Positions 9,511 to 18,207 of a stretch of DNA of 64,000 bases are shown one piece after another (position 1 is the first letter of the stretch; each line of letters opens with the position of its first letter). The position numbers were made by a program, and so were the translations under genes. The stretch is from positions 186,001-250,000 of the forward strand of contig NZ_FQZZ01000006.1 in the NCBI RefSeq assembly GCF_900142185.1. The letters are read 5' to 3'. The stretch comes from Lutimaribacter pacificus (GTDB lineage: Bacteria > Pseudomonadota > Alphaproteobacteria > Rhodobacterales > Rhodobacteraceae). Under the pieces are notes generated by a model. That model ran no database searches and was not told the origin of the DNA. It worked only from the letters and a program-made list of their open reading frames with translations.

Positions 9511-10698
9511 ATGACCGAAACCCAGGTGGAAATCGAGATCGTTCAAAGCCTTGGCGCGGTTACGCCCGCCGAGTGGGACGCCTGCGCCTGCCCCGAGGCG
9601 GAGGATGGCGGCCGGCCCGGGGACCCGTTCACCACCTACCGTTTCCTGAAGGCGCTGGAAGACAGCGGTTCGGTCGGGCGCGGCAGCGGCTGGGCGCCGC
9701 ATTACCTGCTGGCGCGGGCCCAAGGGCGGCTGATCGCCTGCGCGCCGCTTTACCTGAAATCCCACAGCCAGGGCGAATATATCTTCGATCATTCCTGGGC
9801 CCATGCCTATGAACGGGCGGGCGGGCGGTATTACCCGAAATTCCAGATCGCCGCGCCCTTTACCCCGGTGACGGGGCGGCGTTTCCTGACCCTGCCGGGG
9901 TTCGAGGAAACCGGCATGTCCGCGCTTGTGCAGGGCGCGGTCGAGATTGCGGCGAAGAACGGTATCAGCTCGCTCCACGCCACGTTCTGCACGGGCCCCG
10001 AGGCGGAGATGGGCGAAAAGCTGGGGCTGATGCACCGGATCGGCAGCCAGTATCACTGGGAAAACCCGGGCTACCGCGATTTCGACGCGTTCCTGGCGGC
10101 GCTGAATTCGCGCAAGCGCAAGACCATCCGCAAGGAACGCCAGCGCGCGCAGGCGTTCGGCGGCGAGATCGTGCACCTGACCGGCGATACCATCCGCCCG
10201 GCCCATTGGGATGCGTTCTGGGCGTTCTACCAGGACACCGGAGCGCGGAAATGGGGGCACCCCTATCTGACGCGGCAATTCTTTGATATCGTTCACGAAA
10301 CCATGCGCGACGACGTGCTGCTGGTGCTGGCGATGCGGGGCGGGCAGCCGGTGGCGGGGGCGCTGAACTTCATCGGGCGGACGGCGCTTTTCGGCCGGTA
10401 TTGGGGCTGTATCGAGGATCACCCCTGCCTGCATTTCGAGTGCTGTTATTATCAGGCGATGGATTACGCGATTGCGCACGGCCTGGAACGGGTCGAGGCG
10501 GGGGCGCAGGGTGAGCACAAGATCGCCCGCGGATACCTGCCGCGCCGCACGCATTCGCTGCACTGGATCGCCGATCCCGGCTTTGCCCGGGCGGTGGCGC
10601 AATTCCTGCGGGCCGAACGGGGCGCGGTGGATGAAGAGGTTGAAATCCTTACGGATTACGGCCCCTTTCGGAAGACAGAAGGAAGGGAAACGGAATGA
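9511..10698 (+). CDS. FemAB-like (COG3146/DUF482) acyltransferase-fold protein
   Basis: A 395-residue soluble protein of the FemAB_like family (Pfam PF04339), with a double GNAT fold. Recognisable family segments are NPFxxxxFLxALE-like at the N-terminus, [39 protein letters not shown] around residue 85-115, the basic [11 protein letters not shown] stretch near residue 200, and the C-terminal [18 protein letters not shown]. Biochemical function of this family is not established; aminoacyl or acyl transfer is inferred from fold. The last base pairs overlap phhB (ATGA), so it is cotranslated with it. Confidence 0.85.
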   Translation: MTETQVEIEIVQSLGAVTPAEWDACACPEAEDGGRPGDPFTTYRFLKALEDSGSVGRGSGWAPHYLLARAQGRLIACAPLYLKSHSQGEYIFDHSWAHAYERAGGRYYPKFQIAAPFTPVTGRRFLTLPGFEETGMSALVQGAVEIAAKNGISSLHATFCTGPEAEMGEKLGLMHRIGSQYHWENPGYRDFDAFLAALNSRKRKTIRKERQRAQAFGGEIVHLTGDTIRPAHWDAFWAFYQDTGARKWGHPYLTRQFFDIVHETMRDDVLLVLAMRGGQPVAGALNFIGRTALFGRYWGCIEDHPCLHFECCYYQAMDYAIAHGLERVEAGAQGEHKIARGYLPRRTHSLHWIADPGFARAVAQFLRAERGAVDEEVEILTDYGPFRKTEGRETE

Positions 10699-10991
10699 CC
10701 GAGAAGCTGAGCGATACAGGCCGCAAGACCATGCTGGAGCCGCTTTTGCAGAACGGCTGGACGCTGGACGAAGGGCGGGATGCGATTTCCAAGGAGTTCG
10801 TCTTTGCCGATTTCGTGACCGCCTTCGGATTCATGACCCGCGCGGCGATCTGGGCCGAGAAATGGGACCATCATCCCGAGTGGTCCAACGTCTACAAGAC
10901 GGTGAACGTGACGCTGACGACGCACGATGTCGAGGGGCTTTCGTCGCTGGATGTGAAGCTGGCGCGCAAGCTGGACCAGATCGCGGGCTGA
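10695..10991 (+). CDS. phhB: Pterin-4a-carbinolamine dehydratase
   Basis: A 98-residue protein that dehydrates 4a-hydroxytetrahydrobiopterin during aromatic amino-acid hydroxylation. It carries the signature [16 protein letters not shown], with the catalytic His-His-Pro, then [12 protein letters not shown] (the third catalytic His is in THD). Length matches the family. It overlaps the FemAB-like gene by four bases and is the last gene of this plus-strand operon. No phenylalanine hydroxylase (phhA) is in the window; in many bacteria the enzyme also occurs without it, so its physiological partner is open. Confidence 0.94.
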   Translation: MTEKLSDTGRKTMLEPLLQNGWTLDEGRDAISKEFVFADFVTAFGFMTRAAIWAEKWDHHPEWSNVYKTVNVTLTTHDVEGLSSLDVKLARKLDQIAG

Positions 10992-11007
10992 GCCCCGCAC
11001 GGCGCGT

Positions 11008-11201
11008 TAACCGCGCGGTCGGGGCGTGAAACCGCGCGGTTCCTGACAAGAGGTTAACAGAAATCGCGCGGTTTCCGGGCGATAGCGCGCGATTCCTGAC
11101 GAAAGGTAAACGGGTTTCGGGCGATTTGCCGGGAAATCCGGCCTGATCCGGCACCTGCGGGCCAGAACCGCGCGGTTTCGGGTGCAAACCGCGCGGCGGT
11201 T
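11008..11201. repeat. Cluster of AACCGCGCGGTT-type palindromes in a gene-free stretch
   Basis: The 333 bases between phhB and urtE (convergent) have no supportable gene. They hold about six copies, exact or degenerate, of the palindrome AACCGCGCGGTT: around 11009-11020, 11030-11041 (exact), 11061-11073, 11083-11094, 11166-11177 (exact) and 11187-11198. A longer unit, GCGCGRTTCCTGACRARAGG followed by TWAAC, is repeated with a 53-base step (TTCCTGAC at 11040 and 11093). Two more exact palindromes occur near 63.2 kb, again between convergent genes. They can fold as hairpins and may act as transcription barriers for both sides. Confidence 0.8.
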
Positions 11202-11324
11202 AAGGTTTTGGGTCGATGGCCGCCCGGGGCCTGCCCCCGGCTTGCGAACGAAACACCCCGCCCGGAACGGCCGCGCCCCTGCTATGGCCTCTGTAGCAAG
11301 ACGGTCTAACGGCCCCCGCCTCCC

Positions 11325-12044
11325 CTAAACCGAGACGTTTTCCAGAAGCGATTGCCGCGAGACATCGGCCTTGGTGCCGGACATGACGACCTCGCCCCGG
11401 CGCAGCACGCAGAAGCGGTCGGCAAGGTCGTAGGCGAAGTCGAAATACTGCTCGACCAGCACGATGGCCATGCGGCCCTCGTCGCGCAGCTTGCGGATCA
11501 CGTCGCCGATCATCTGGATGATGTTGGGCTGGATGCCCTCGGTCGGTTCGTCCATCAGCAACAGCTTGGGCCGCGTGATCAGCGCGCGGGCGATGGCGAG
11601 CTGCTGCTGCTGGCCGCCCGACAGGTCGCCGCCGCGGCGGTTCTGCATCTCTTTCAGGACGGGAAACAGATCGAAGATTTCGGCGGGGATCGTGCGTTCG
11701 GATTTCGGGAGGATGGAGAACCCGGTTTCCAGGTTCTCGCGCACGGTCAGCAGGGGAAAGATCTCGCGCCCCTGCGAGACGAGCGCCACGCCCTTGCGCG
11801 CCAGTTGATGCGCCGGCAGCCGGGGCAGGGTTTCACCGTCGAGGACGACCTCGCCGCCGGTGCGCGGATGGCGCCCGGCGATGGCGCGGATCAGGGATGT
11901 CTTGCCGACCCCGTTCGTACCCATGACGCAGGTGACCTTGCCCCGGTCGGCGGTCAGGTCGACGCCGTGCAGGATCTGGGAATGCCCGTAATGCAGCGTC
12001 AGGCCGCGCACGTCGAGCATGGCGTTACCGTCCGAGATAGACAT
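11325..12044 (-). CDS. urtE: Urea ABC transporter ATP-binding protein UrtE
   Basis: A 239-residue ABC ATPase energising urea uptake, LivF-like. Walker A is the slightly unusual GTNGVGKTS, the signature is LSGGQQQQLAIARAL, and Walker B is LLLMDEPTEGIQPNII; the EGIQP continuation separates UrtE from branched-chain amino-acid ATPases. ATG 12044 is preferred over a TTG at 12047 because AAGGAGG lies six bases upstream; this makes it overlap urtD by 20 bases. It is the last gene of urtAB-(DUF6636)-CDE; the urease genes are not within the window. Confidence 0.95.
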   Translation of the reverse strand: MSISDGNAMLDVRGLTLHYGHSQILHGVDLTADRGKVTCVMGTNGVGKTSLIRAIAGRHPRTGGEVVLDGETLPRLPAHQLARKGVALVSQGREIFPLLTVRENLETGFSILPKSERTIPAEIFDLFPVLKEMQNRRGGDLSGGQQQQLAIARALITRPKLLLMDEPTEGIQPNIIQMIGDVIRKLRDEGRMAIVLVEQYFDFAYDLADRFCVLRRGEVVMSGTKADVSRQSLLENVSV

Positions 12045-12765
12045 CAATCACCTCCTTGTTGGCCGTGACGTGATCGAGCGAGCCTTCGGCCAGCACCGAA
12101 CCTTCGTGCAGGACGGTGACCCGGCAGTTCAGCCTGCGGATGAATTCCATGTCGTGTTCGACCACCACAACCGCGCGGGTGCGGGCCGCCTCGACGAGGA
12201 TCTCGGTGGTGTGTTCACGCTCGGCCGGGGTCATGCCGGCGGCGGGTTCGTCCACCAGCAGAAGGCGCGGTTCCTGCGCCAGCAGCATCCCGATCTCAAG
12301 CCATTGCTTCTGGCCGTGCGACAGCTCCCCTGCCTTGCGCGGCAGCGCGTCGGCCAGCCCGATCTCGGAAGCGAGGTCGCGCACGCGGTCCAGATCCTCT
12401 TGCGCGGGGCGCCAGACCAGCACGGCGAAGGGCCCGCGCGCGTTGCTGAGGGCCATCAGCAGGTTTTCCTGCACGCTCTGGTCCTCGAACACGGTGGGTT
12501 TCTGGAACTTTCGCCCCACGCCGGCGCGGGCGATCTGCGCCTCGGACATCTTCAGCAGCGACACGGATTTCTCGCCCCACAGGATCGTGCCGCTGTCGGG
12601 TCGGGTCTTGCCGGTGATGATGTCCATGAAGGTGGTCTTGCCCGCCCCGTTCGGGCCGATGATGGCGCGCAGCTCGGCCTGACCGATGGCGAAGGACAGG
12701 TTGTTGATCGCCCTGAACCCGTCGAACGTGACCGACACGCCCGACACTTCCAGAAGTGTGCTCAT
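12025..12765 (-). CDS. urtD: Urea ABC transporter ATP-binding protein UrtD
   Basis: A 246-residue ABC ATPase, LivG-like, which pairs with UrtE. Walker A GPNGAGKTT, a Q-loop region with GRKFQKPTVFEDQSV, signature LSHGQKQWLEIGM, and Walker B LLLVDEPAAGMTPAE. The GRKFQKPTVFE segment is typical of UrtD. ATG 12765 overlaps the stop of urtC by two bases within ATGA, and the 3' end overlaps urtE, so all three are tightly coupled. Confidence 0.95.
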   Translation of the reverse strand: MSTLLEVSGVSVTFDGFRAINNLSFAIGQAELRAIIGPNGAGKTTFMDIITGKTRPDSGTILWGEKSVSLLKMSEAQIARAGVGRKFQKPTVFEDQSVQENLLMALSNARGPFAVLVWRPAQEDLDRVRDLASEIGLADALPRKAGELSHGQKQWLEIGMLLAQEPRLLLVDEPAAGMTPAEREHTTEILVEAARTRAVVVVEHDMEFIRRLNCRVTVLHEGSVLAEGSLDHVTANKEVIDVYLGR

Positions 12766-14018
12766 TCGGTGGCCTCCTTTTCGCGCAGGGCGCCGTGGTC
12801 GGGGCCAAGATCGGCGCCGTGGCGGTCCGGGTGCCTGAAGCCTGCCCACAGGTCGAACAGCCCGCCGATGCCCTTGGGCGCGAACAGCGTGACCGCGACG
12901 AAGGACAGCCCCAAAAGGATCGTCCACCAGTCCACCCATGAAATCGTGTAGAACCCGAGGTTGATATCGGGGGCCTGCCCGCCGGTGAACCAGGTGGAGA
13001 CAAGGCTGACGAACACCGCCCCGATCACCGCGCCATACAGCCGCCCGCGCCCGCCGATGGCGACCCAGACGGCAAGGTAGATCGACGCGATGGGCGCGAT
13101 TTCGGCGGGGTTGATGATACCGGCCTGCGGATAATAAAGCGCCCCGGCGATGCCCGCGATCATGGCCGTCACGGTGAACAGGAACAGCTTGTAGCCCTCG
13201 ACCGAGTAGCCGAGGAAGCGCACGCGCGCCTCGTTGTCGCGGATGCCGCGGATGACGCTGCCGAACTTGCCCGACACGATCCATGCCGCGAACAGGTATC
13301 CCAGCGCCAGCGCGGCGGCAGAGGCCCAGAAGAACCAGATCGACAGAACCGATTGCGGGACGTGATCGAGATGCGGGATGTTCTGCAGCCCGGACAGTCC
13401 GTTATTGCCGCGCAGCCCGCTGTCGTTCTGGAACAGGTAGAGCGCCAGCGCCAGCGTCATCGCCTGTGTCAGAATCGACAGGTAAACGCCGGTGACGCGG
13501 CTGCGGAACGCCAGCCAGCCGAACACCAGCGCCAGAAGGCCCGGCACCGCGACCACCAGCAAGAGCTGCAGCGCCAGGCTGTCGGCAAAGGCCCAGACCA
13601 GCGGAAACTCGGACGATCCCACCACGCCGAATATCTGCGTGCCGATGGCGTCCACGATCTCGGACTCGGACGGCGGGATGGTCGCGTTCGCCATCGAATC
13701 GGTCACGATCTGGCGGGTGCGTTCGTACATCAGCCACATGCCGATCATGTAGCCGCCCAGCCCGAAAAAGGCGAAATGCCCGAGGCTGAGGATACCGGCA
13801 TAGCCCCACACAAGGTCCATCGCCACGGCGACCAGCGCCAGCGTCAGCGTCTTGCCCAGCGTCTTGACGAAGCTGGTTGAGATCAGCCCGACGCCGAAGC
13901 CCTCGGACAGGCCGGTGACCAGCAGGGTGAACAGCGCCAGCACGGCCAGGAAGACCAGGACCGAGGGGTTGCGCGCGACAAAGCTGCGGCGGGGCTGGGA
14001 AAGCGGTGTCCTGCTCAT
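12762..14018 (-). CDS. urtC: Urea ABC transporter permease UrtC
   Basis: A 418-residue LivM-like inner-membrane permease with about ten hydrophobic segments. The family stretch VWGYAGILSLGHFAFFGLGGYMIGMWLM is visible in pieces (GYAGILSLGH, GLGGYMIGMWL), followed by the permease loop with RDNEARVRFLGYSVEGYKLFLF and a WVDWWTILLGLSFVAVTLFAPKG-type end (split here: TILLGLSF, LFAPKG). It forms the channel with UrtB. The gene lies downstream of the DUF6636-like gene, 28 bases from its stop. Confidence 0.94.
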   Translation of the reverse strand: MSRTPLSQPRRSFVARNPSVLVFLAVLALFTLLVTGLSEGFGVGLISTSFVKTLGKTLTLALVAVAMDLVWGYAGILSLGHFAFFGLGGYMIGMWLMYERTRQIVTDSMANATIPPSESEIVDAIGTQIFGVVGSSEFPLVWAFADSLALQLLLVVAVPGLLALVFGWLAFRSRVTGVYLSILTQAMTLALALYLFQNDSGLRGNNGLSGLQNIPHLDHVPQSVLSIWFFWASAAALALGYLFAAWIVSGKFGSVIRGIRDNEARVRFLGYSVEGYKLFLFTVTAMIAGIAGALYYPQAGIINPAEIAPIASIYLAVWVAIGGRGRLYGAVIGAVFVSLVSTWFTGGQAPDINLGFYTISWVDWWTILLGLSFVAVTLFAPKGIGGLFDLWAGFRHPDRHGADLGPDHGALREKEATE

Positions 14019-14046
14019 TGCCCGGCCCCCGGCGTGTGGGCGGGGG

Positions 14047-14463
14047 TCAGAACACCCGTTGCGACCGTCGTGACAGGAAGAAGCCGTTGCCGCTGCGGTT
14101 GCGGCAGGTCAGGCCGGTTTTCTCCGACTGGCAGGTGATGTCGCCGAAATTGCCCGTCTCGCCATAGGGCGCGACATCCGTATAGGTCGATTTGCGCGGC
14201 GCCGGCCCGCAGACGACGCGCGCCGGGCCGGTGCTGCCCAGGTCGAAATGGTGCCCCCAGACGCCCGGGCAATTGCCCGGATCGGGCCATGCGGGCGGGC
14301 CGCCGCGTTCGACGATCGAACAGGAAATGTCGCTGCTTCCCTGCGCTCCCCCGGCAAGCGAGCCGTTGCAGTAGATGTTCCCCGATGGTGTGCGAAACCC
14401 GTAGCCATCGGCGCGGGCGCCGGTGGCGGCGGCGAAAATGCAAAGCGCGATCAATGTCTTCAT
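14047..14463 (-). CDS. Small secreted protein, DUF6636-like, inside the urea transporter operon
   Basis: A 138-residue protein with a short Sec signal peptide (MKTLIALCIFAAATGARA) and a mature part containing FRTPSGNIYCNG, ISCSIVERGG and a C-terminal FGDITCQSEKTGLTCRN, so several cysteine pairs are likely. The FRTPSGNIxC pattern matches proteins I know as DUF6636 domain proteins; function unknown. It sits on the same strand as the urea importer genes, 73 bases after urtB and 28 bases before urtC, so it should be cotranscribed. It is not a normal Urt component. It may be periplasmic or secreted. Confidence 0.8.
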   Translation of the reverse strand: MKTLIALCIFAAATGARADGYGFRTPSGNIYCNGSLAGGAQGSSDISCSIVERGGPPAWPDPGNCPGVWGHHFDLGSTGPARVVCGPAPRKSTYTDVAPYGETGNFGDITCQSEKTGLTCRNRSGNGFFLSRRSQRVF

Positions 14464-14536
14464 CTGAAATCCCCCTGTTGGCGGGCCGTGAAACCGGGCC
14501 CTCGTTACGGGCTGGCAATTGCCTGAGATCCATTGG

Positions 14537-16498
14537 TCAGTCTCCTGCGGCGCGGCCCTTGAGGGCGATGATACCCCTTGGACGGAACTGGATGAAGATA
14601 ATGATGAAGACGATCATGTAGGTCTGCGCCGCGAGCGTGTTCGAGGGGTTCAGCCACTCGATGCCCTTTTGCAGCCCGCCGATCAGGCCCGCCCCGAGAA
14701 GCGTGCCCCAGATATTGCCGACCCCGCCGACGACGACCGTCATGAAGCTCTGGACGATGTAATCCTGCCCGAGTTCCGAGGTGACCTTGGCAAAGAGGCC
14801 GATGGCCACGCCCGCGATCCCCGCGATCCCCGAGCCGAGCCCGAAGGTCAGCATGTTCACCCGCCCCGGGTTGATGCCCATCGCCCCGGCCATGCCCGGA
14901 TTCTGCGTGACCGCGCGGGTTTCCAGCCCCAGCCGGGTGCGTTTCATCACGAACAGGAACAGCGCCAGAAAGATCATCGCCAGCACGAAGATCGCGATCC
15001 GTATGTACGAGATCGACACCACGTCGTTCAGCACCAGCGAGCCCCCCAGCCAGTCCGGTGCGGTCAGCGGTCGGGCCTGTGTGCCGAAGATGTTCTTGAA
15101 CAGCTGTTGCAGCGCGATGGAGACGCCGAAGGTGGCCAGCAGCGTTTCCAGCGGGCGGTTGTAGAGCCAGCGGATCACCAGCCGTTCCAGCGCGACCCCG
15201 GCGGCGAAGGTCACCGCAAAGGCCAGCGGGATCGCCACGATGATCGAGGCGGTGTGGTTCGGGATGACCTGCTGCACCACGTAGCCGGTATAGGCGCCGA
15301 TCATGATGAATTCGCCATGCGCCATGTTGATGACGCCCATCACCCCGAAGGTGATGGCCAGCCCGATGGCCGCAAGGAAATAGATCGAGGCCAGCGATAC
15401 CGCGTCCAGCCCGAGATCGAGCGCCTGGTTCAGCCCGACCCTGGTGTTGATCCGTTGCAGGGCGGCCTCGGCGGCGGCGGTCACGGCGGGGGACGGTTCG
15501 GCATAGATCGCGGCGAAGCGGTGCGCCGCAAGCGCGTCGTCCACCGCCTGTTCGGTCAGGTAGGGGGGCACGATGCCCTGCGCGGCAAGGGCGTTATAGG
15601 CTTCGATCCGCCTGGCGGGGTCCGACATGGTGTGCACCGGCACGCCGGCCACCGCGCCATCGCTTATATTGGCGCTCAGCGCCTCGCGCAGCGATGCGGG
15701 GGTGATCCGCGCGGGGGCGAGGCCGGCCTCGACCAGCATCGCGTAGGCCGCGTCGCGCGACAGCGCGTCGCTGCCGGAATCGAGACGCCGCGCGACGTTG
15801 ACGGTTTCGGGCGGGGCGCCTTCGAACACCTGCAGCCGGGTCGCCACCAGCGGGTTCAGCGTGGCGCGCACATCCACGCCCAGATCGCCCGACATGTCGC
15901 CGATCGCCGCGACGCGCGCGGCATCGTCGGGGTCGTAGGAGATGGTCAGCAGCCGCTCCAACCGTTGTTTCCGCGCCTTCAGCCCGGCGTCCTGCTCGGG
16001 CTCTATCGAGGCGCGCAGCGGCGCCAGAAGATCGGCATTGGCCCCCCGTTCCAGCGATGCCAGCGCATCCGCGCGGCGCGTCCGGTCGGGATCGTTAAGC
16101 TGAAAGGTGACGAGCGCGGTGCCGATCAGCGCGCGAATGCCGGAATTGGGCTTGATCTGGTCCAGCGCATCCTTGGGCGCGGTGCCGGCGGTGGCGCCGG
16201 TATCGAAATCCGTCAGGAGATAGCCGTCATCGCCGGGTTCCGCGCGAAAGAACAGACCATCCGCCTTGCGATACCACATGTCCCTGGCCTGCCATGCCTC
16301 GAGCACGGCCTGCGCCTGCGGCAGACCCGAGCCCGCCACCGCGTCGATCGCCGGCTGGATCGTCCTGCGAGAGCTTTCGAGGATGATGTCGGAATGGGCC
16401 TGCAAGATCGCCTGCATCGGGCCCGTTTCGTCCTGCGCGTCTGCCGGAAGCGACAGCAGGAACACCGCACAGGCGGCCAGTAAGATGCGTTTCAACAT
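14537..16498 (-). CDS. urtB: Urea ABC transporter permease UrtB with long periplasmic N-terminal domain
   Basis: A 653-residue LivH-like permease. A Sec signal (MLKRILLAACAVFLLSLPADA) is followed by about 330 residues of soluble, Ala/Asp-rich sequence before the membrane part begins (DAVSLASIYFLAAIGLAITFG near residue 360). The permease part carries GVINMAHGEFIMIGAYTGY, RPLETLLATFGVSIALQQ and VVGGVGNIWGTLLGA, all typical of UrtB. Some other UrtB proteins also have an N-terminal extension, so this is not unique. The start ATG at 16498 lies 57 bases after urtA. Confidence 0.93.
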   Translation of the reverse strand: MLKRILLAACAVFLLSLPADAQDETGPMQAILQAHSDIILESSRRTIQPAIDAVAGSGLPQAQAVLEAWQARDMWYRKADGLFFRAEPGDDGYLLTDFDTGATAGTAPKDALDQIKPNSGIRALIGTALVTFQLNDPDRTRRADALASLERGANADLLAPLRASIEPEQDAGLKARKQRLERLLTISYDPDDAARVAAIGDMSGDLGVDVRATLNPLVATRLQVFEGAPPETVNVARRLDSGSDALSRDAAYAMLVEAGLAPARITPASLREALSANISDGAVAGVPVHTMSDPARRIEAYNALAAQGIVPPYLTEQAVDDALAAHRFAAIYAEPSPAVTAAAEAALQRINTRVGLNQALDLGLDAVSLASIYFLAAIGLAITFGVMGVINMAHGEFIMIGAYTGYVVQQVIPNHTASIIVAIPLAFAVTFAAGVALERLVIRWLYNRPLETLLATFGVSIALQQLFKNIFGTQARPLTAPDWLGGSLVLNDVVSISYIRIAIFVLAMIFLALFLFVMKRTRLGLETRAVTQNPGMAGAMGINPGRVNMLTFGLGSGIAGIAGVAIGLFAKVTSELGQDYIVQSFMTVVVGGVGNIWGTLLGAGLIGGLQKGIEWLNPSNTLAAQTYMIVFIIIFIQFRPRGIIALKGRAAGD

Positions 16499-16520
16499 GT
16501 GGTCCCGCGCGTCTGAGGCG

Positions 16521-16546
16521 CGGCGGCAGGGTTCGACCCGCCGCCG
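16521..16546 (-). other. GC-rich hairpin between urtA and urtB
   Basis: CGGCGG-(CA)-GGG, TTCGA loop region, CCC-G-CCGCCG can pair into a strong stem in the 57-base gap after the urtA stop, without a T-run. It resembles the stabilising or attenuating hairpins found after binding-protein genes, which raise binding protein over permease levels. Role inferred. Confidence 0.5.
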
Positions 16547-16555
16547 CGGATTACC

Positions 16556-17839
16556 TTAGTAGTTGGATTTGATCTGCACGCAGGACTCGGTTTCGGTATT
16601 GTACATACCGCAGGCCAGATCCTTCCAATCCGAGGTCAGGACCGCCGATTCCGGCAGGAAGTCGGTCCAGGCGTCGCCCGGCACCGGATCGGTTTCCGAG
16701 ATGATGTCGAACTGACCGTCGGCCAGGATCTCGCCGATCAGCACCGGCTTGGCGAGGTGGTGGTTGGTGCCCATCACGGCGGTGCCGCCGGTCAGGTTCG
16801 GAAACTCCTGGCCCCACATCGCCTCGCGCACGGCGTCGACATCGGTGGTTTCGGCGGCGGTCACGGCATTCACCCACATGTTGAAGCCGATGTAATGCGC
16901 CTCCATCGGGTCGTTGGTCACGCGGGCATCGTCGCCGATGAAGCTGTGCCAGGCCTCGATGAATTCGGCATTGGCGGGCGTGTCGGCGGACATGAAATAG
17001 TTCCAGGCCGCGAGGTGGCCGACAAGGTTGGCGGTGTCGAGGCCGGAAAGTTCCTCTTCGCCGACCGAGAAGGCGACGACGGGAATATCCTCGGCCGAGA
17101 TGCCCTGGGCGGCCAGTTCCTTGTAAAAGCCGATATTGGCGTCGCCGTTGATCGTCGAGACAACGCCGACCTTCTTGCCGTCGGCGGCCAGCGCGACGAC
17201 ATCCGACACGATCTTGGACCAGTCGGAATGGCCGAAGGGCGTGTAGTTCACGAAGATGTCTTCGGCGGCGATGCCCTTGGATTTCAGGTAGGATTCGAGA
17301 ATGTTGTTCGTGGTGCGCGGATACACGTAGTCGGTGCCGAGCAGGGCGAATTTCTCGACCCCGAGTTCATCGAGGTAGTAATCCACCGCCGGGATCGCCT
17401 GCTGGTTCGGCGCGGCGCCGGTGTAGAACACGTTTTTCGAGCTTTCCTCGCCCTCGTACTGGACGGGGTAGAACAGCAGCCCGTTCAGTTCCTCGATCAC
17501 CGGCAGCACGGATTTGCGCGACACGCTGGTCCAGTTGCCAAAGATCACGTCGACCTCGTGCACGGTCAGCAGCTCGCGCGCCTTTTCCGCGAAAAGCGGC
17601 CAGTCCGAGGCCGGATCGACCACGACGGCCTCAAGCTCGCAGCCCAGAACGCCGCCCTTCTTGTTCTGCTGGTCCACCAGCATGAGCATGGTGTCCTTAA
17701 GGGTGGTTTCGGAAATGGCCATGGTGCCGGACAGCGAGTGCAGGACACCCACCTTGATCGGGCAGTCGGCGGCCGAGGCCGCGCCGCTCATCGCGGCGAC
17801 GGCCACGGTTCCGGCTAGAAAGGTTTTCAATGATTTCAT
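16556..17839 (-). CDS. urtA: Urea ABC transporter substrate-binding protein UrtA
   Basis: A 427-residue periplasmic binding protein with a Sec signal peptide ending ASAA. The UrtA hallmark IKVGVLHSLSGTMAISETTL is followed by PASDWPLFAEKARELL, FGNWTSVSRKSVLPV and LFYPVQYEGEE, which together distinguish it from branched-chain amino-acid binding proteins. ATG 17839 with GGGAGA upstream is chosen; a longer in-frame reading to 17989 has no signal peptide at its start. It is the first gene of urtAB-(DUF6636)-CDE. A long leader with several inverted repeats lies upstream. Confidence 0.96.
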   Translation of the reverse strand: MKSLKTFLAGTVAVAAMSGAASAADCPIKVGVLHSLSGTMAISETTLKDTMLMLVDQQNKKGGVLGCELEAVVVDPASDWPLFAEKARELLTVHEVDVIFGNWTSVSRKSVLPVIEELNGLLFYPVQYEGEESSKNVFYTGAAPNQQAIPAVDYYLDELGVEKFALLGTDYVYPRTTNNILESYLKSKGIAAEDIFVNYTPFGHSDWSKIVSDVVALAADGKKVGVVSTINGDANIGFYKELAAQGISAEDIPVVAFSVGEEELSGLDTANLVGHLAAWNYFMSADTPANAEFIEAWHSFIGDDARVTNDPMEAHYIGFNMWVNAVTAAETTDVDAVREAMWGQEFPNLTGGTAVMGTNHHLAKPVLIGEILADGQFDIISETDPVPGDAWTDFLPESAVLTSDWKDLACGMYNTETESCVQIKSNY

Positions 17840-17904
17840 AAGTCTCTCCCAATACGGGGCCGCCGGCAGCTTGCCCCGAAAGGCGATTTGCGGCAGGACG
17901 GTCC

Positions 17905-17966
17905 CGCAACTGTTGTTGCGCTCGTGTGGCGGTCGGACCGAGGTGCAATTCGCAAGACCGCCACAC
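17905..17966. other. Inverted repeats in the urtA upstream region
   Basis: The 368 bases between urtA and the divergent HhH-GPD gene hold no supportable gene. Two hairpins are visible: CGCAAC-TGTT-GTTGCG (17905-17920) and a perfect 11-bp repeat GTGTGGCGGTC/GACCGCCACAC (17924-17934 and 17956-17966, 21-base loop). They would fold in the urtA leader RNA. No promoter was assigned with confidence. Confidence 0.5.
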
Positions 17967-18002
17967 ACCCCCGGATGCGCCTGGCACATTCAGCGGCGGT
18001 GC

Positions 18003-18020
18003 GTGGAAACCATTTTCCAC
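18003..18020. promoter_or_regulatory. Perfect dyad GTGGAAACCATTTTCCAC, possible operator upstream of urtA
   Basis: A 7-4-7 perfect dyad in the urtA/HhH-GPD intergenic region, 164 bases upstream of the urtA start. The shape fits a binding site for a dimeric repressor or activator. The regulator is unknown. Confidence 0.35.
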
Positions 18021-18207
18021 CGCCTTTCCCGACACAAGGAAACGCGCGATGCGCGGCGCGGAATGCCCCCGCCTGCCCGTTTTTTCAGCGGGCGCAGGGG
18101 GCGGTGCGCAAAAATGCGGCCACGAAATGCTGCGTCGCAGAATGACTCCTGACAGTCGCAGCCGTGCAATTGTTCACTGTTTGTTCTGAAGTTTGATATA
18201 CTTCCCC

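Noticed and set aside
11008-11201. Possible CRISPR array
   Set aside because: Repeats are short palindromes with irregular spacing and degenerate copies; no cas gene is near.
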